Positions 34,502 through 43,005 of a stretch of DNA of 64,000 nucleotides are shown piece after piece. Position numbers and translations under genes: made by a program. Numbering within the stretch: the stretch's first letter is position 1; each line of letters starts with the position of its first letter. Location of the stretch: NCBI GenBank assembly GCA_900541145.1, contig UQIH01000010.1, positions 17,505 to 81,504 on the forward strand. The letters are read 5' to 3'. A model generated the notes under the pieces. The model made no database searches. It saw only the letters and a list, made by a program, of their open reading frames with translations, and was not told where the DNA came from. The stretch is from an uncultured Collinsella sp. Its GTDB lineage: Bacteria; Actinomycetota; Coriobacteriia; Coriobacteriales; Coriobacteriaceae.

Positions 34502-35659
34502 ATGGATGAGATCGTCTGCGCAAACACCGCATTCCGCTACTGGCGCTGCCCACCGCAGGTGCGTGACCTCTACCCAAGACTGCCAAGCCCAGAAGACGGC
34601 TGGCGAGCTCTATCTCAATCGCCCTTTGTAGTCGACGTCCTTAAAACTCCGATTATTACCACAACAGTGCCCGGTGGCGTTAACTACCATTCGGGATTAC
34701 GGACAACAATCCACTGTGATGATACTTCGGGGGTGGATAGCACGCTGGAAACCGCGATGAGCTTTAGGGTTACCAATCCACTTGCGACGCTATTTACCAT
34801 GGCGCGTTTTGTATCTCCAACCGATCTTGTCCTTGCCATGTACGAATTTTGCGGATGGTTCTCAGTCTTTGAGCCCACTGCAGCAGCAGAGGCGGAACTA
34901 GACACAGCCAATGACGCCGCCGAGAATGCAACCACCGAATCCATCTTTGACCTCGATGAAAGCCAAGACGAACCACAATGGAAACGCGTTTATGCGCGCA
35001 TAAAAGTCAAAGAACAGGTAAATACGAAGGGGCCCAACGGACAAAAGAAAACGAAGGAGGCCACAAGGCTAAAGGGCACTTCGCTCTGGATGAGGAAGCC
35101 GCTCATCGAATTACACGAGCTTCATGAGTATGCCAGTAAGATGAAAAGACGAAAGTGGGGTACGAAGTTTTACAACGCAGCGCAGCTGGTGACAGGTATA
35201 GCAGCTTCTCCGCTTGAAGTTGCAGGAATTTTATTGCTATCGCTTCCTCGCTCTCGCGGCGGTGCCGGCTTTCGAAACGTTTATGTTAATGACCTTACGC
35301 CGCTTACCGCGTCGGCGCAGAGCATTGCAGGGCAAAAAGTCTGCTACGGGGATATCGTGATCGTGAATCCAACCATAATGAAGGCAGGCATCGTGGAGAT
35401 TCAGGGAGAGGTTATCCACGGATCAGGCGCCGTGCTCGACCACGATGCCAAACGCATGACGGCGCTGCAAAGTATGGGGTATGACGTCTTCCTAGTTACG
35501 CACGACATGCTTAACGATGCCGAGCAGCTTGATGCGATCGTGCGAAGTCTTTGCTCGCGCTTGGAATTGCGCTATAGGTGCAAAACTAAGGCGCAAAAGG
35601 CAACGGAAATGGAGTTACGAGCCAACGTACTATGCAACTGGCTGGAAATCGGTCGTTAG
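34502..35659 (+). CDS. Hypothetical protein with Vsr/DUF559-like C-terminus
   Basis: A 385-residue protein, not assigned. The N-terminal half includes AMSFRVTNPLATLFTMARFV and LVLAMYEFCGWFS, a pattern I associate with paralogous Coriobacteriia proteins. The C-terminal third has AGIVEIQGEVIHGSGAVLDH then DAKRMTALQSMGYDVFLVTH, which fits the Vsr/DUF559 endonuclease-like layout (E-x-Q/D-G...H...D-x-x-R...L...G-y-x-V). A PD-(D/E)xK fold is likely, but catalysis is unproven. ATG 34502 has AGGGGAG upstream. It stands alone between two tRNA genes. Confidence 0.6.
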   Translation: MDEIVCANTAFRYWRCPPQVRDLYPRLPSPEDGWRALSQSPFVVDVLKTPIITTTVPGGVNYHSGLRTTIHCDDTSGVDSTLETAMSFRVTNPLATLFTMARFVSPTDLVLAMYEFCGWFSVFEPTAAAEAELDTANDAAENATTESIFDLDESQDEPQWKRVYARIKVKEQVNTKGPNGQKKTKEATRLKGTSLWMRKPLIELHELHEYASKMKRRKWGTKFYNAAQLVTGIAASPLEVAGILLLSLPRSRGGAGFRNVYVNDLTPLTASAQSIAGQKVCYGDIVIVNPTIMKAGIVEIQGEVIHGSGAVLDHDAKRMTALQSMGYDVFLVTHDMLNDAEQLDAIVRSLCSRLELRYRCKTKAQKATEMELRANVLCNWLEIGR

Positions 35660-35733
35660 ACGGGTGCCCTGCTCACTTCCGGGCGCCCTCGGTCGGCTGC
35701 CCGCGATGCCGGAAAGTTTTTCCAAAATTGTCC

Positions 35734-35762
35734 TTGCATCGCCGGGGGAGTTCCCGTATAGT
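35734..35762 (+). promoter_or_regulatory. Promoter of tRNA-Ala copy 2
   Basis: TTGCAT (35734-35739) and TATAGT (35757-35762) with a 17-nt spacer, 12 bases before the tRNA. Confidence 0.8.
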
Positions 35763-35774
35763 ACTTCTTCGCAC

Positions 35775-35847
35775 GGGGGCGTAGCTCAGCTGGGAGAGCG
35801 CTTGACTGGCAGTCAAGAGGTCAGGGGTTCGATCCCCCTCGTCTCCA
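35775..35847 (+). tRNA. tRNA-Ala(GGC), CCA not encoded
   Basis: Nearly identical to the gene at 7052 (anticodon GGC, G3-U70 pair), differing by one base in the T-arm (GATCCCC instead of GATTCCC). The 3' end continues CCC rather than CCA, so the terminal A must be added or repaired by the CCA-adding enzyme. Confidence 0.95.
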
Positions 35848-35863
35848 CCCGAGCATTGAATGA

Positions 35864-35891
35864 GGCTCCAACGCAAGTTGGGGCCTTTTTT
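35864..35891 (+). terminator. Intrinsic terminator after tRNA-Ala 2
   Basis: GGCTCCAAC (35864-35872) pairs with GTTGGGGCC (35877-35885) with one G-T pair and a GCAA loop, followed by TTTTTT. Confidence 0.88.
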
Positions 35892-35922
35892 CATATAGGC
35901 ACACAAGGTCAAAGGCGGCACC

Positions 35923-37959
35923 ATGATCCTCCTGGTCGACAAGATCGAAAAAAGCTTCGGCGCGCGCGTCCTCTTTAGCGGCGCGTCCTTCCAGATCAAC
36001 CCCGGCGAGCGCTTTGCGCTCGTGGGACCCAACGGCGCCGGCAAAACCACCATGCTCAAGATCATCATGGGCATCGACAGCCCGGACGCCGGCCAGGTCC
36101 AGTACGCAAAGGACTGCCAGGTGGGCTACCTCGAGCAGGAAACCAACCTGGAGCAAAAGGACACCACCATCCTCGCCGAGGTCATGGCCGCCGCCAAGGA
36201 AATCCGCCGCATGGGCGAGCGCGCCAACGAGCTGCAGGCCCAGATCACCGAGCTCTCCGAACAGGGGAAGGACGTCGACGCGCTCCTCAACGAGTACGGC
36301 CAAGTCCAGGACCGCTTTGAGCACCTGGGCGGCTACGAGCTCGAGAGCAACGCCCGCAAAATCCTATCCGGCCTGGGCTTTAAGGTCACCGACTTTGAGC
36401 GCCCGTGCTCCGAGTTTTCGGGCGGCTGGCAGATGCGCATCGCGCTCGCCAAGCTCTTCCTGCGCCACCCCGACCTGCTGCTTCTGGACGAGCCCACCAA
36501 CCACCTGGACCTCGAAAGCGTTCAGTGGTTGCGCGGCTTTATCGCCAACTACGACGGCGCCGTGCTCATCGTCAGCCACGACCGCGCCTTCATGGACGCC
36601 TGCGTCGACCACGTCGCCGCGCTTGAGAACCGCCGCGTGACCACCTACACCGGCAACTACAGCAGCTACCTCAAGCAGCGCGAGGACAACCTGGAGCAGA
36701 TGCGCGCCAAGCGCGCCGCCCAGGAGCGAGACATCGCCCACATGCAGGTCTTTGTCGACAAGTTCCGCTACAAGCCCACCAAGGCCGCCCAGGCCCAGGA
36801 GCGCATCCGCAAGATCGAGCAGATCAAAAAGGAGCTCGTCATCCTGCCCGAGGGCCACAAGCACATCGACTTTAAGTTCCCCGACCCGCCGCGCTCCGGC
36901 GACATGGTCGTGGGCCTCGAGGGCGTCTCCAAGTCCTACGGCGAGAAGCACATCTACAGCAATATCGACCTCAAACTCTACCGCGGCGAGCACGTGGCGC
37001 TCGTCGGCCCCAACGGCGCCGGCAAGTCCACGCTCATGAAGATCCTCGCTGGCCTGGAACCACCCACCACCGGCACCCGCGACCTTGGCACCAACGTGGG
37101 CGTGGCCTACTACGCCCAGCACGCGCTCGAAGGCATGACCGAGTCCAACACCGTCCTGCAAGAGATCGACACCGTCACGCCCAAATGGACCGTGCCGCAG
37201 CAGCGCAGCCTGCTGGGCGCCTTCCTGTTTAGCGACAACGACTCAATCGAAAAGCAGGTCCGCGTCCTTTCCGGCGGCGAGAAGGCGCGTCTGGCCCTGG
37301 CCAAGATGCTTGTGGCCCCCGAGGCGCTCCTGTGCCTGGACGAGCCCACCAACCACCTGGACATCGACTCGGTGGACATGCTCGAGAACGCCCTGCAAAA
37401 CTTCCCCGGCACCATCGTGCTGATCAGCCACGACGAGCACCTGGTACGCGCCGTGGCCAACCGCGTGATCGATATCCGCGATGGCAAGGTCACGGTCTAC
37501 GACGGCGACTACGACTACTACCTCTACAAGCGCGAGGACCTCGCAGCCCGCGCCGCTGCCGAAGCGGCAGGGGAGAGCGTGCCGGCCGCGGGCAAGAGCG
37601 CCAAGGCCACCAGCGCCGCTCAGGCCAGTGCCCCCGCCGCCGCTTCCAAGCCGGCCGAGGGCAAAAAGACCAAGGAGCAGAAGCGCGCCGAGGCCCAGGC
37701 CCGCGCCGCGCTCAACAAAAAGCTCAAGGGCGTGCGCAACCAACTCAAGAAGATCGAGGCAGAACTGGACAAAAAGCGCGCCCGCTATGACGAGCTTATG
37801 GAATTGATGGCAAGCGAAGAGCTTTATGCCGATCAGGACAAGTTCAACGCCGCGCTGGGGGAATATAACGGCCTTAAGCAAGAGCTGCCCAAGCTCGAGG
37901 ACGAATGGCTGGAGCTTTCCACCCAGATCGAGGAGGAGACCGCGCGTGAACTCTCGTAA
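35923..37959 (+). CDS. ABC-F family ATPase
   Basis: A 678-residue soluble protein with two ABC cassettes and no membrane domain, expected to act on the ribosome. Cassette 1 has GPNGAGKTTMLKIIMG, signature FSGGWQMRIALAK and Walker B LLLLDEPTNHLDL. Cassette 2 has GPNGAGKSTLMKILAG, LSGGEKARLALAK and LLCLDEPTNHLDI. The linker between them (KRAAQERDIAHMQVFVDKFR) is the P-site tRNA interaction motif region. A C-terminal coiled-coil of about 110 residues follows an Ala-rich stretch. This matches YdiF/Uup-like members. It begins the long plus-strand core run. Confidence 0.93.
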   Translation: MILLVDKIEKSFGARVLFSGASFQINPGERFALVGPNGAGKTTMLKIIMGIDSPDAGQVQYAKDCQVGYLEQETNLEQKDTTILAEVMAAAKEIRRMGERANELQAQITELSEQGKDVDALLNEYGQVQDRFEHLGGYELESNARKILSGLGFKVTDFERPCSEFSGGWQMRIALAKLFLRHPDLLLLDEPTNHLDLESVQWLRGFIANYDGAVLIVSHDRAFMDACVDHVAALENRRVTTYTGNYSSYLKQREDNLEQMRAKRAAQERDIAHMQVFVDKFRYKPTKAAQAQERIRKIEQIKKELVILPEGHKHIDFKFPDPPRSGDMVVGLEGVSKSYGEKHIYSNIDLKLYRGEHVALVGPNGAGKSTLMKILAGLEPPTTGTRDLGTNVGVAYYAQHALEGMTESNTVLQEIDTVTPKWTVPQQRSLLGAFLFSDNDSIEKQVRVLSGGEKARLALAKMLVAPEALLCLDEPTNHLDIDSVDMLENALQNFPGTIVLISHDEHLVRAVANRVIDIRDGKVTVYDGDYDYYLYKREDLAARAAAEAAGESVPAAGKSAKATSAAQASAPAAASKPAEGKKTKEQKRAEAQARAALNKKLKGVRNQLKKIEAELDKKRARYDELMELMASEELYADQDKFNAALGEYNGLKQELPKLEDEWLELSTQIEEETARELS

Positions 37960-38242
37960 GGCCGCTGCCGTAGCGATGTGCATTATCGCCATCGCCTGTC
38001 GCATCTGCGGCATCTTTATGAGCGCGATGACCGTGCTGCTGTGCTTTAGCGGACTGACCGCCAAACTGCAAATCGTCGGCTTTGTCGTTGAGCTTTCGCG
38101 CGCGCTGCCGAGTGCCATCGCCGGCTATGGCGTCATCACGTCACCCTTTGGCGGTGTGTTCCGTCTGGATTACGCCATCGTGGCCGTGATTCTATTTGTG
38201 GCCGACTACCTGCTCACGCGTGCCTCGCGCCGCGTCCGCTAG
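37946..38242 (+). CDS. Small membrane protein
   Basis: A 98-residue protein with two or three hydrophobic segments (AMCIIAIACRICGIFMSAM, TAKLQIVGFVVELS, YAIVAVILFVADYLL) and a basic C-terminus. It starts with GTG 37946, overlapping the ABC-F gene by 14 nt, and ends 9 nt before the M50 protease gene, so it is very likely a real gene in this operon. No family recognised. Confidence 0.65.
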   Translation: MNSRKAAAVAMCIIAIACRICGIFMSAMTVLLCFSGLTAKLQIVGFVVELSRALPSAIAGYGVITSPFGGVFRLDYAIVAVILFVADYLLTRASRRVR

Positions 38243-38251
38243 GGGAGCGCC

Positions 38252-38935
38252 ATGTCCAGCAGCTACCTCATGAACCTGCTTGCCAGCGCCGCTGCCGTCA
38301 TCGTCGGCATTGTCATCCACGAGAGCGCGCACGCCGCCGCGGCCTGGGCGCTCGGCGACAAGACGGTCCGCTCCCGTGGCCGCGTCTCGCTCAACCCGCT
38401 CAACCATATCGACCCGTTCGGTACCATTCTCCTACCGCTGCTGATGCTCGCGGCCGGTGGCCCGGTGTTCGCCTTTGCCAAGCCCGTGCCGGTCTACCTC
38501 AACAACCTCAAGCACCCCAAGCGCGACGAGGTCTTGGTGAGCGCGGCCGGCCCCGCATCGAACATCGTACTGGCATGCCTTGCGGCCGCTCTCATGCACG
38601 CGACATACGGCAACCTCTACACCAGCATGTCCTTTGCCGTGGCGTCCCAAATCATGAACTTCGGTGCCACCTTTATCGTGGTCAACCTGTCGCTCGCGTT
38701 CTTTAACCTTATCCCGATCCCGCCGCTCGACGGCTCGTCGATCATCGTTCCATTCCTCAAAGGCAAGGCGCTCGCCAACTACTACCGTCTGCAGCAATAC
38801 GCCATGCCGATCCTTATCATCGTGCTGTACCTGCTGCCCATGTGGACCGGCATCGACGTAATTGGCCGCTATTTCGACGTTACCGTGTATCCGCTTGCTG
38901 AGCAGCTGCTCAACTTCGCAATCGCCGGCATCTAG
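38252..38935 (+). CDS. Site-2 protease family (M50) membrane protein
   Basis: A 227-residue intramembrane metalloprotease. The zinc site is HESAH in IVIHESAHAAAAWALGD, and the third ligand is in FNLIPIPPLDGSSII (the NxxPxxPxDG motif) in a later helix. The conserved region KPVPVYLNNLKHPKRDEV follows the second helix. Most likely a minimal S2P homologue without a PDZ domain; the substrate is unknown. It precedes scpA, the placement common for this family in Gram-positive genomes. Confidence 0.9.
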   Translation: MSSSYLMNLLASAAAVIVGIVIHESAHAAAAWALGDKTVRSRGRVSLNPLNHIDPFGTILLPLLMLAAGGPVFAFAKPVPVYLNNLKHPKRDEVLVSAAGPASNIVLACLAAALMHATYGNLYTSMSFAVASQIMNFGATFIVVNLSLAFFNLIPIPPLDGSSIIVPFLKGKALANYYRLQQYAMPILIIVLYLLPMWTGIDVIGRYFDVTVYPLAEQLLNFAIAGI

Positions 38936-39019
38936 GGTAAACTTACAGGTCGACTGCGCAAAACGGTCGCAGCATGCACCCAAACCGCGCCGCGAAGGCG
39001 CCGTCAAAGGAGGTCGAAA

Positions 39020-39829
39020 ATGTCGTATCGCGTGTCGACGCAGGTCTACAGCGGACCGTTCGACCTGCTGCTGCAGCTGGTAACCCGCCAAAAAGTAGAT
39101 ATCGGTGCCATCTCGATCAGCGAGGTGGCCGAGCAGTACCTTACCGAGGTCGAGCGCATCGAGGCGCTGGACCTAGATGTGGCGAGCGACTTTTTGCTGG
39201 TCGCGGCAACCCTTTTGGACATCAAGGCCGCCTCGCTGGTGCCCCAGGAGGCCCCCAGCAAATCCGTCGACGATGACGAGGACGACGAAGACCTCGAGGA
39301 ACTCAGCGCGCTCGACGGCGATGCCCTGCGCGAGGTCCTGATCCAGCGCCTGATCGCCTACAAGCAGTTTAAGGGTGCGGCGGCGGCCCTTGGCGCGCGC
39401 ATGCAGGCCGAGAGCCGCATGCATCCGCGCGTGGCCGGCCCCGACCCCGAGTTTTTGGGCCTTATGCCCGACTACCTGGCCGGCATTACCCTGCGCGGCC
39501 TGGCCGTCATCTGCGCCGACCTGGACGGCAAGCGCCAGACCTTCCTGCTGGAGGCCGAGCACGTGGCACCGCATCGCGTGCCGCTCGACCTGACGGTGGC
39601 CTCGGTCGACCGCTTTACCATGGCGCACCAATCCTGCACCTTCCGCGAGCTGTTGGACGGCGACGCCACGACTGAGCAGCTCGTTGTCACCTTCCTGGCC
39701 ATGCTCGAGCTCGCCAAGCGCGGCTCGTTTACGCTGAGCCAGGACAAGATTTTTGGAACCATTCAAATCAACCGCGTCGAGGGCGCCGAGGCATACGTTC
39801 CCGGCGAGGGCCCCGAGCTCACCGAATAG
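39020..39829 (+). CDS. scpA: Segregation and condensation protein A
   Basis: The kleisin subunit of the SMC-ScpAB complex that compacts and segregates the chromosome. The N-terminus MSYRVSTQVYSGPFDLLLQL followed by VTRQKVDIGAISISEVAEQY is the classic ScpA opening that binds the SMC neck. An acidic linker (DDDEDDEDLEELSAL) separates it from the C-terminal winged helix ending TLSQDKIFGTIQINRV. ATG 39020 has AAAGGAGG upstream. scpB follows 11 nt later. Confidence 0.95.
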   Translation: MSYRVSTQVYSGPFDLLLQLVTRQKVDIGAISISEVAEQYLTEVERIEALDLDVASDFLLVAATLLDIKAASLVPQEAPSKSVDDDEDDEDLEELSALDGDALREVLIQRLIAYKQFKGAAAALGARMQAESRMHPRVAGPDPEFLGLMPDYLAGITLRGLAVICADLDGKRQTFLLEAEHVAPHRVPLDLTVASVDRFTMAHQSCTFRELLDGDATTEQLVVTFLAMLELAKRGSFTLSQDKIFGTIQINRVEGAEAYVPGEGPELTE

Positions 39830-39840
39830 GAGCGGCTACC

Positions 39841-40560
39841 ATGTCAACCCTTTCCACGCTAGAGGCAAACAGCCTCAAAGGCGCCCTCGAGGCGCTGCTG
39901 CTGGTGTCGAGCGACCCTGTGAGCGCACCCGCGCTGGCAGGTGCGCTGGATATCGCCCCGGGCGAGTGCGCGTCGCTTTTGGCCGAGCTCAAGGTTGAGT
40001 ACGAGGAGGCCAACCGCGGTTTTCAGCTGCGCGAGGTCGCCGGTGGCTGGCGCCTGTTTACGCACCCCGCCTACCACGACGTGGTCGAAGCCTACGTGCT
40101 GAGCTGGGACACGCAAAAGCTGTCGCAGGCGGCCCTCGAGACCCTGGCCGTCATCGCCTACCACCAGCCCGTTACGCGCGAGGTGGTCAAGGGCATACGC
40201 GGCGTCAACTCCGACGGCGTCATCGCGTCGCTCGTGGACAAGGGCCTGGTGCGCGAGCTCGGTCGCGACCCCGAGCGCGGTCAGGCCATCATCTACGGCA
40301 CGACCAACGCCTTTTTGGAAAAGTTCGGCCTGCGCTCCACTCGCGACCTGCCCGATCTGGAGCAGTTTGCCCCCGACGAGCAATCGCGCCAGTTTATCCG
40401 CGAGCGTCTGAGCGGCCGCAGCATTCAGTCCACGCTCGAGGAGCAGGCCGAGGACCTGGACGAAGAGCGCGAACTGATCGATACCGATGTTGAGGACACC
40501 GAGGGCGAGGAGCTTCTGCCCACAGGTGTTACCTCGGAGGACATGCATGACGAGGATTAA
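39841..40560 (+). CDS. scpB: Segregation and condensation protein B
   Basis: A 239-residue partner of ScpA, with two winged-helix domains. The opening LKGALEALLLVSSDPVSAPA and the second-domain motif ALETLAVIAYHQPVTREVVK then GIRGVNSDGVIASLVDKGLV are typical. The acidic C-terminal tail is longer than usual. It overlaps the pseudouridine synthase gene by 14 nt. Confidence 0.95.
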   Translation: MSTLSTLEANSLKGALEALLLVSSDPVSAPALAGALDIAPGECASLLAELKVEYEEANRGFQLREVAGGWRLFTHPAYHDVVEAYVLSWDTQKLSQAALETLAVIAYHQPVTREVVKGIRGVNSDGVIASLVDKGLVRELGRDPERGQAIIYGTTNAFLEKFGLRSTRDLPDLEQFAPDEQSRQFIRERLSGRSIQSTLEEQAEDLDEERELIDTDVEDTEGEELLPTGVTSEDMHDED

Positions 40561-41518
40561 CGAAGCAGGGAAGACGCGCACTGCAAGCGCCACGGGCGCC
40601 GCAACGCCAGCGGTCGACGTCCAGCCCGTCTACCCGCACACCATGCGCCTGCAACGCTTTCTGGCGCGCGCGGGCGTGGCGAGCCGCCGCGGCTCGGAGG
40701 ACCTGATGACTGCCGGCCGCGTGACCGTCAACGGCCAGATCGCGACCGAGCTGGGCACCAAGGTCGATGTGGACCGCGACCATATCGAGGTCGACGGCAT
40801 GCCCGTCAAGCTCAACCAGGGCGCCGTGTACCTGATGCTCTACAAGCCGACCGGCTACCTCACCACCATGAGCGATCCTCAGGAGCGCCCTTGTGTGGCC
40901 GACCTGGTCCCGCGCGACCGCTTTCCGGGACTCTTCCCGGTGGGTCGCCTGGACCGCGACACCACGGGCCTCTTGCTCTTCACCACCGACGGCGACCTCT
41001 CGCAGGACCTGCTACACCCCAGCAAGCACGTCTACAAGACCTACCAGGCGCTCGTGGACGGCAGTCTGTCCGACCGCGATCTTGCACCACTCCGCCGTGG
41101 CATCGAGCTCGATGACGGCCTATGTCAGCCGGCGATCTGCCGCATCATCGACGCGCGCGAAGCCGAGGCCGTGGCTCCGCAAGGTATCAAGCCTGGCACC
41201 ACCGCCGTGGAGGTCATCATCCGCGAGGGCCGCAAGAACCAGGTCAAGCGCATGCTGAGCAAGATCCACCACCCGGTGATCCGCCTGCACCGCTGCAACT
41301 TTGCCGGCCTGGAGCTCAAGGATGTGGCCAAGGGCTCGTGGCGCGAGCTCACCGACCGCGAGGTGCAGATCCTCAAGGACGGCGGCATCCCGCCCAAGCA
41401 GGCCAGCTCCAAGCGCGGCGCCGCGCCGGCGACTAACACCGCGAGTCGCACGCGTCACCACGGCAGCCACGGCTCCGCGCCCAAGCGCAACACCTACCGT
41501 GAGCGCTACACGAGCTAG
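40547..41518 (+). CDS. 16S/23S rRNA pseudouridine synthase (RsuA/RluB family)
   Basis: A 323-residue enzyme. The S4 RNA-binding domain (MRLQRFLARAGVASRRGSED) begins near residue 30, followed by the catalytic domain with LYKPTGYLTT and the catalytic-Asp motif VGRLDRDTTGLLLFTTDGDL, then GRKNQVKRML. The ATG at 40547 follows GGAGG at seven bases. The basic, low-complexity C-terminus is an extension. RluB versus RsuA specificity cannot be settled by eye. Confidence 0.9.
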   Translation: MTRINEAGKTRTASATGAATPAVDVQPVYPHTMRLQRFLARAGVASRRGSEDLMTAGRVTVNGQIATELGTKVDVDRDHIEVDGMPVKLNQGAVYLMLYKPTGYLTTMSDPQERPCVADLVPRDRFPGLFPVGRLDRDTTGLLLFTTDGDLSQDLLHPSKHVYKTYQALVDGSLSDRDLAPLRRGIELDDGLCQPAICRIIDAREAEAVAPQGIKPGTTAVEVIIREGRKNQVKRMLSKIHHPVIRLHRCNFAGLELKDVAKGSWRELTDREVQILKDGGIPPKQASSKRGAAPATNTASRTRHHGSHGSAPKRNTYRERYTS

Positions 41519-41584
41519 GCAACCCGCCAAGCCGCAGCGCCAGCGTCCCATACCAGCACGTCAACCACCGAAAGGAAGCATTGC

Positions 41585-42271
41585 ATGATCGTCGCCATCG
41601 ACGGCCCCGCCGGTTCCGGCAAGTCCACCATCGCCAAGGAGATTGCCCGCCAGCTGGGCTTTAACAAGCTCGACACGGGCGCCATGTATCGCGCCGTCAC
41701 CTTCGCCGCGCTCGATCGCGGCATCGACCTGGACGACGAGGCGGCCATCGACGCCCTCGCCGAGCAGATCGAGATCCGCTTTACCAACGGCACCGGCGAG
41801 GACACGCGCCTGTCCATCGACGGCAAGGACGCCTCGGCTGCCATCCGCACCCCGCAGGTCGACGCCAACGTGTCCAAGGTCTCGGCCTACCCGGGCGTGC
41901 GCGCCGCCATGCTCATCCACCAGCGCCGCGCCGCCGAGGACCGCGACATTGTCGCCGAAGGTCGCGACATCGGAACCGTCGTGTTCCCCAACGCGCAGGT
42001 CAAGGTATTCCTGACCGCCGACCCGCGCGAGCGCGCCCGTCGCCGCGTGCTGCAGCGCCACCAAAACGACGCCCAGCCGCTCACCGAAGAGCAGCTCGAG
42101 ACCGAGGTCGACGAGACCCTCGACGCCCTCAAGCAGCGTGATAAGCTCGACAGCAGCCGCGAGGTCGCACCGCTTGTTCCCGCCGAGGACGCCGCGCACG
42201 TCGACTCCACCGCCCACACCATCGATGAGGTCGTCTCGATAATCGAGGACCTCATCAACCAAAGGAGGTAG
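41585..42271 (+). CDS. cmk: Cytidylate kinase
   Basis: Phosphorylates CMP/dCMP using ATP. The P-loop IDGPAGSGKSTIAKEIARQL is at the N-terminus, followed by LDTGAMYRAVT, VAEGRDIGTVVFPNAQVKVF and LTADPRERARRR, all Cmk hallmarks. The 228-residue length is normal. It lies between the pseudouridine synthase and plsC, a common order in Gram-positives. Confidence 0.96.
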   Translation: MIVAIDGPAGSGKSTIAKEIARQLGFNKLDTGAMYRAVTFAALDRGIDLDDEAAIDALAEQIEIRFTNGTGEDTRLSIDGKDASAAIRTPQVDANVSKVSAYPGVRAAMLIHQRRAAEDRDIVAEGRDIGTVVFPNAQVKVFLTADPRERARRRVLQRHQNDAQPLTEEQLETEVDETLDALKQRDKLDSSREVAPLVPAEDAAHVDSTAHTIDEVVSIIEDLINQRR

Positions 42272-42274
42272 CCC

Positions 42275-43003
42275 ATGCGCCTGTTTAAGCAGACGCCCGA
42301 GGATTACTACAACGCCCCCTACGACGAGTTTCCGGCGCTCATCCGCGGCACTGTCGCCGTAGTCATGGGCATCCTGTGGGTCTTCTCCAAGCTCATGTGG
42401 CGCTGGAAGGTCGAGGACAGCGACCTGCTCTTTGAGCGCCAGGAAGGCCGCGGCAGCGTGGTCATCTGCAACCACACCTCGATGGCCGAGCTGCTGGCCG
42501 TGGAGACGGCGTTGTTCTTTGGCGGCCGCCGCATTCGCCCCATCTTTAAGTCCGAGTTTGCCAAGAGCAAGATCGTACGCTGGGCCTTTAGCCGCGTGGG
42601 CGGCATTCCCGTCGAGCGCGGCACCGCCGACATGAAGTGCCTGCGCGCCGCCCAGCATGCGCTGCAACGCGGCGAGGACGTCTTGATCTTCCCCGAGGGC
42701 ACGCGCATCCGCTCGCGCGAGATCAAGCCCGAGGTCCACGGAGGCTTTGCGCTCATCGCCCAGATGGGCAAGGCACCCGTCAACCCGCTCGCCATCTGCG
42801 GCTGGTCCGATATCACGCCTGTGGGCAAAAAGCTCATGCGCCCCAAAAAGTGCTGGATCCGCGCTGGCAAGGCCATTTCGCTTTCCGATGCACCGGCCGA
42901 GCTCAAGCGCAAGGAGCGCCTGGCTTGGTTTGAGTCCGAAGCCATGAGTCGCGTCTACGCCATGCGCGATGACCTGTGCGCCGAGCATCCTGGCAGGTTC
43001 TAG
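42275..43003 (+). CDS. plsC: 1-acyl-sn-glycerol-3-phosphate acyltransferase (PlsC-like)
   Basis: Acylates lysophosphatidic acid in phospholipid synthesis at the inner membrane. The N-terminal hydrophobic segment GTVAVVMGILWVFSKLMW anchors it. The catalytic motif is NHTSMAE (H-x4-E rather than the usual H-x4-D), and the substrate-binding motif is IFPEGTRIRS, with a preceding GGIPVERG. The Glu in place of Asp is a mild oddity. It starts 3 nt after the cmk stop with AAAGGAGG. Confidence 0.9.
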   Translation: MRLFKQTPEDYYNAPYDEFPALIRGTVAVVMGILWVFSKLMWRWKVEDSDLLFERQEGRGSVVICNHTSMAELLAVETALFFGGRRIRPIFKSEFAKSKIVRWAFSRVGGIPVERGTADMKCLRAAQHALQRGEDVLIFPEGTRIRSREIKPEVHGGFALIAQMGKAPVNPLAICGWSDITPVGKKLMRPKKCWIRAGKAISLSDAPAELKRKERLAWFESEAMSRVYAMRDDLCAEHPGRF

Positions 43004-43005
43004 CC

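Noticed and set aside
34058..35847. tRNA 3' end as integration site for the defence island
   Set aside because: No integrase gene and no second copy of the tRNA-Val 3' end was found at the other edge of the island.
41561..42988. Long minus-strand frame across cmk and plsC
   Set aside because: Spans two well-identified plus-strand genes; codon-bias shadow.
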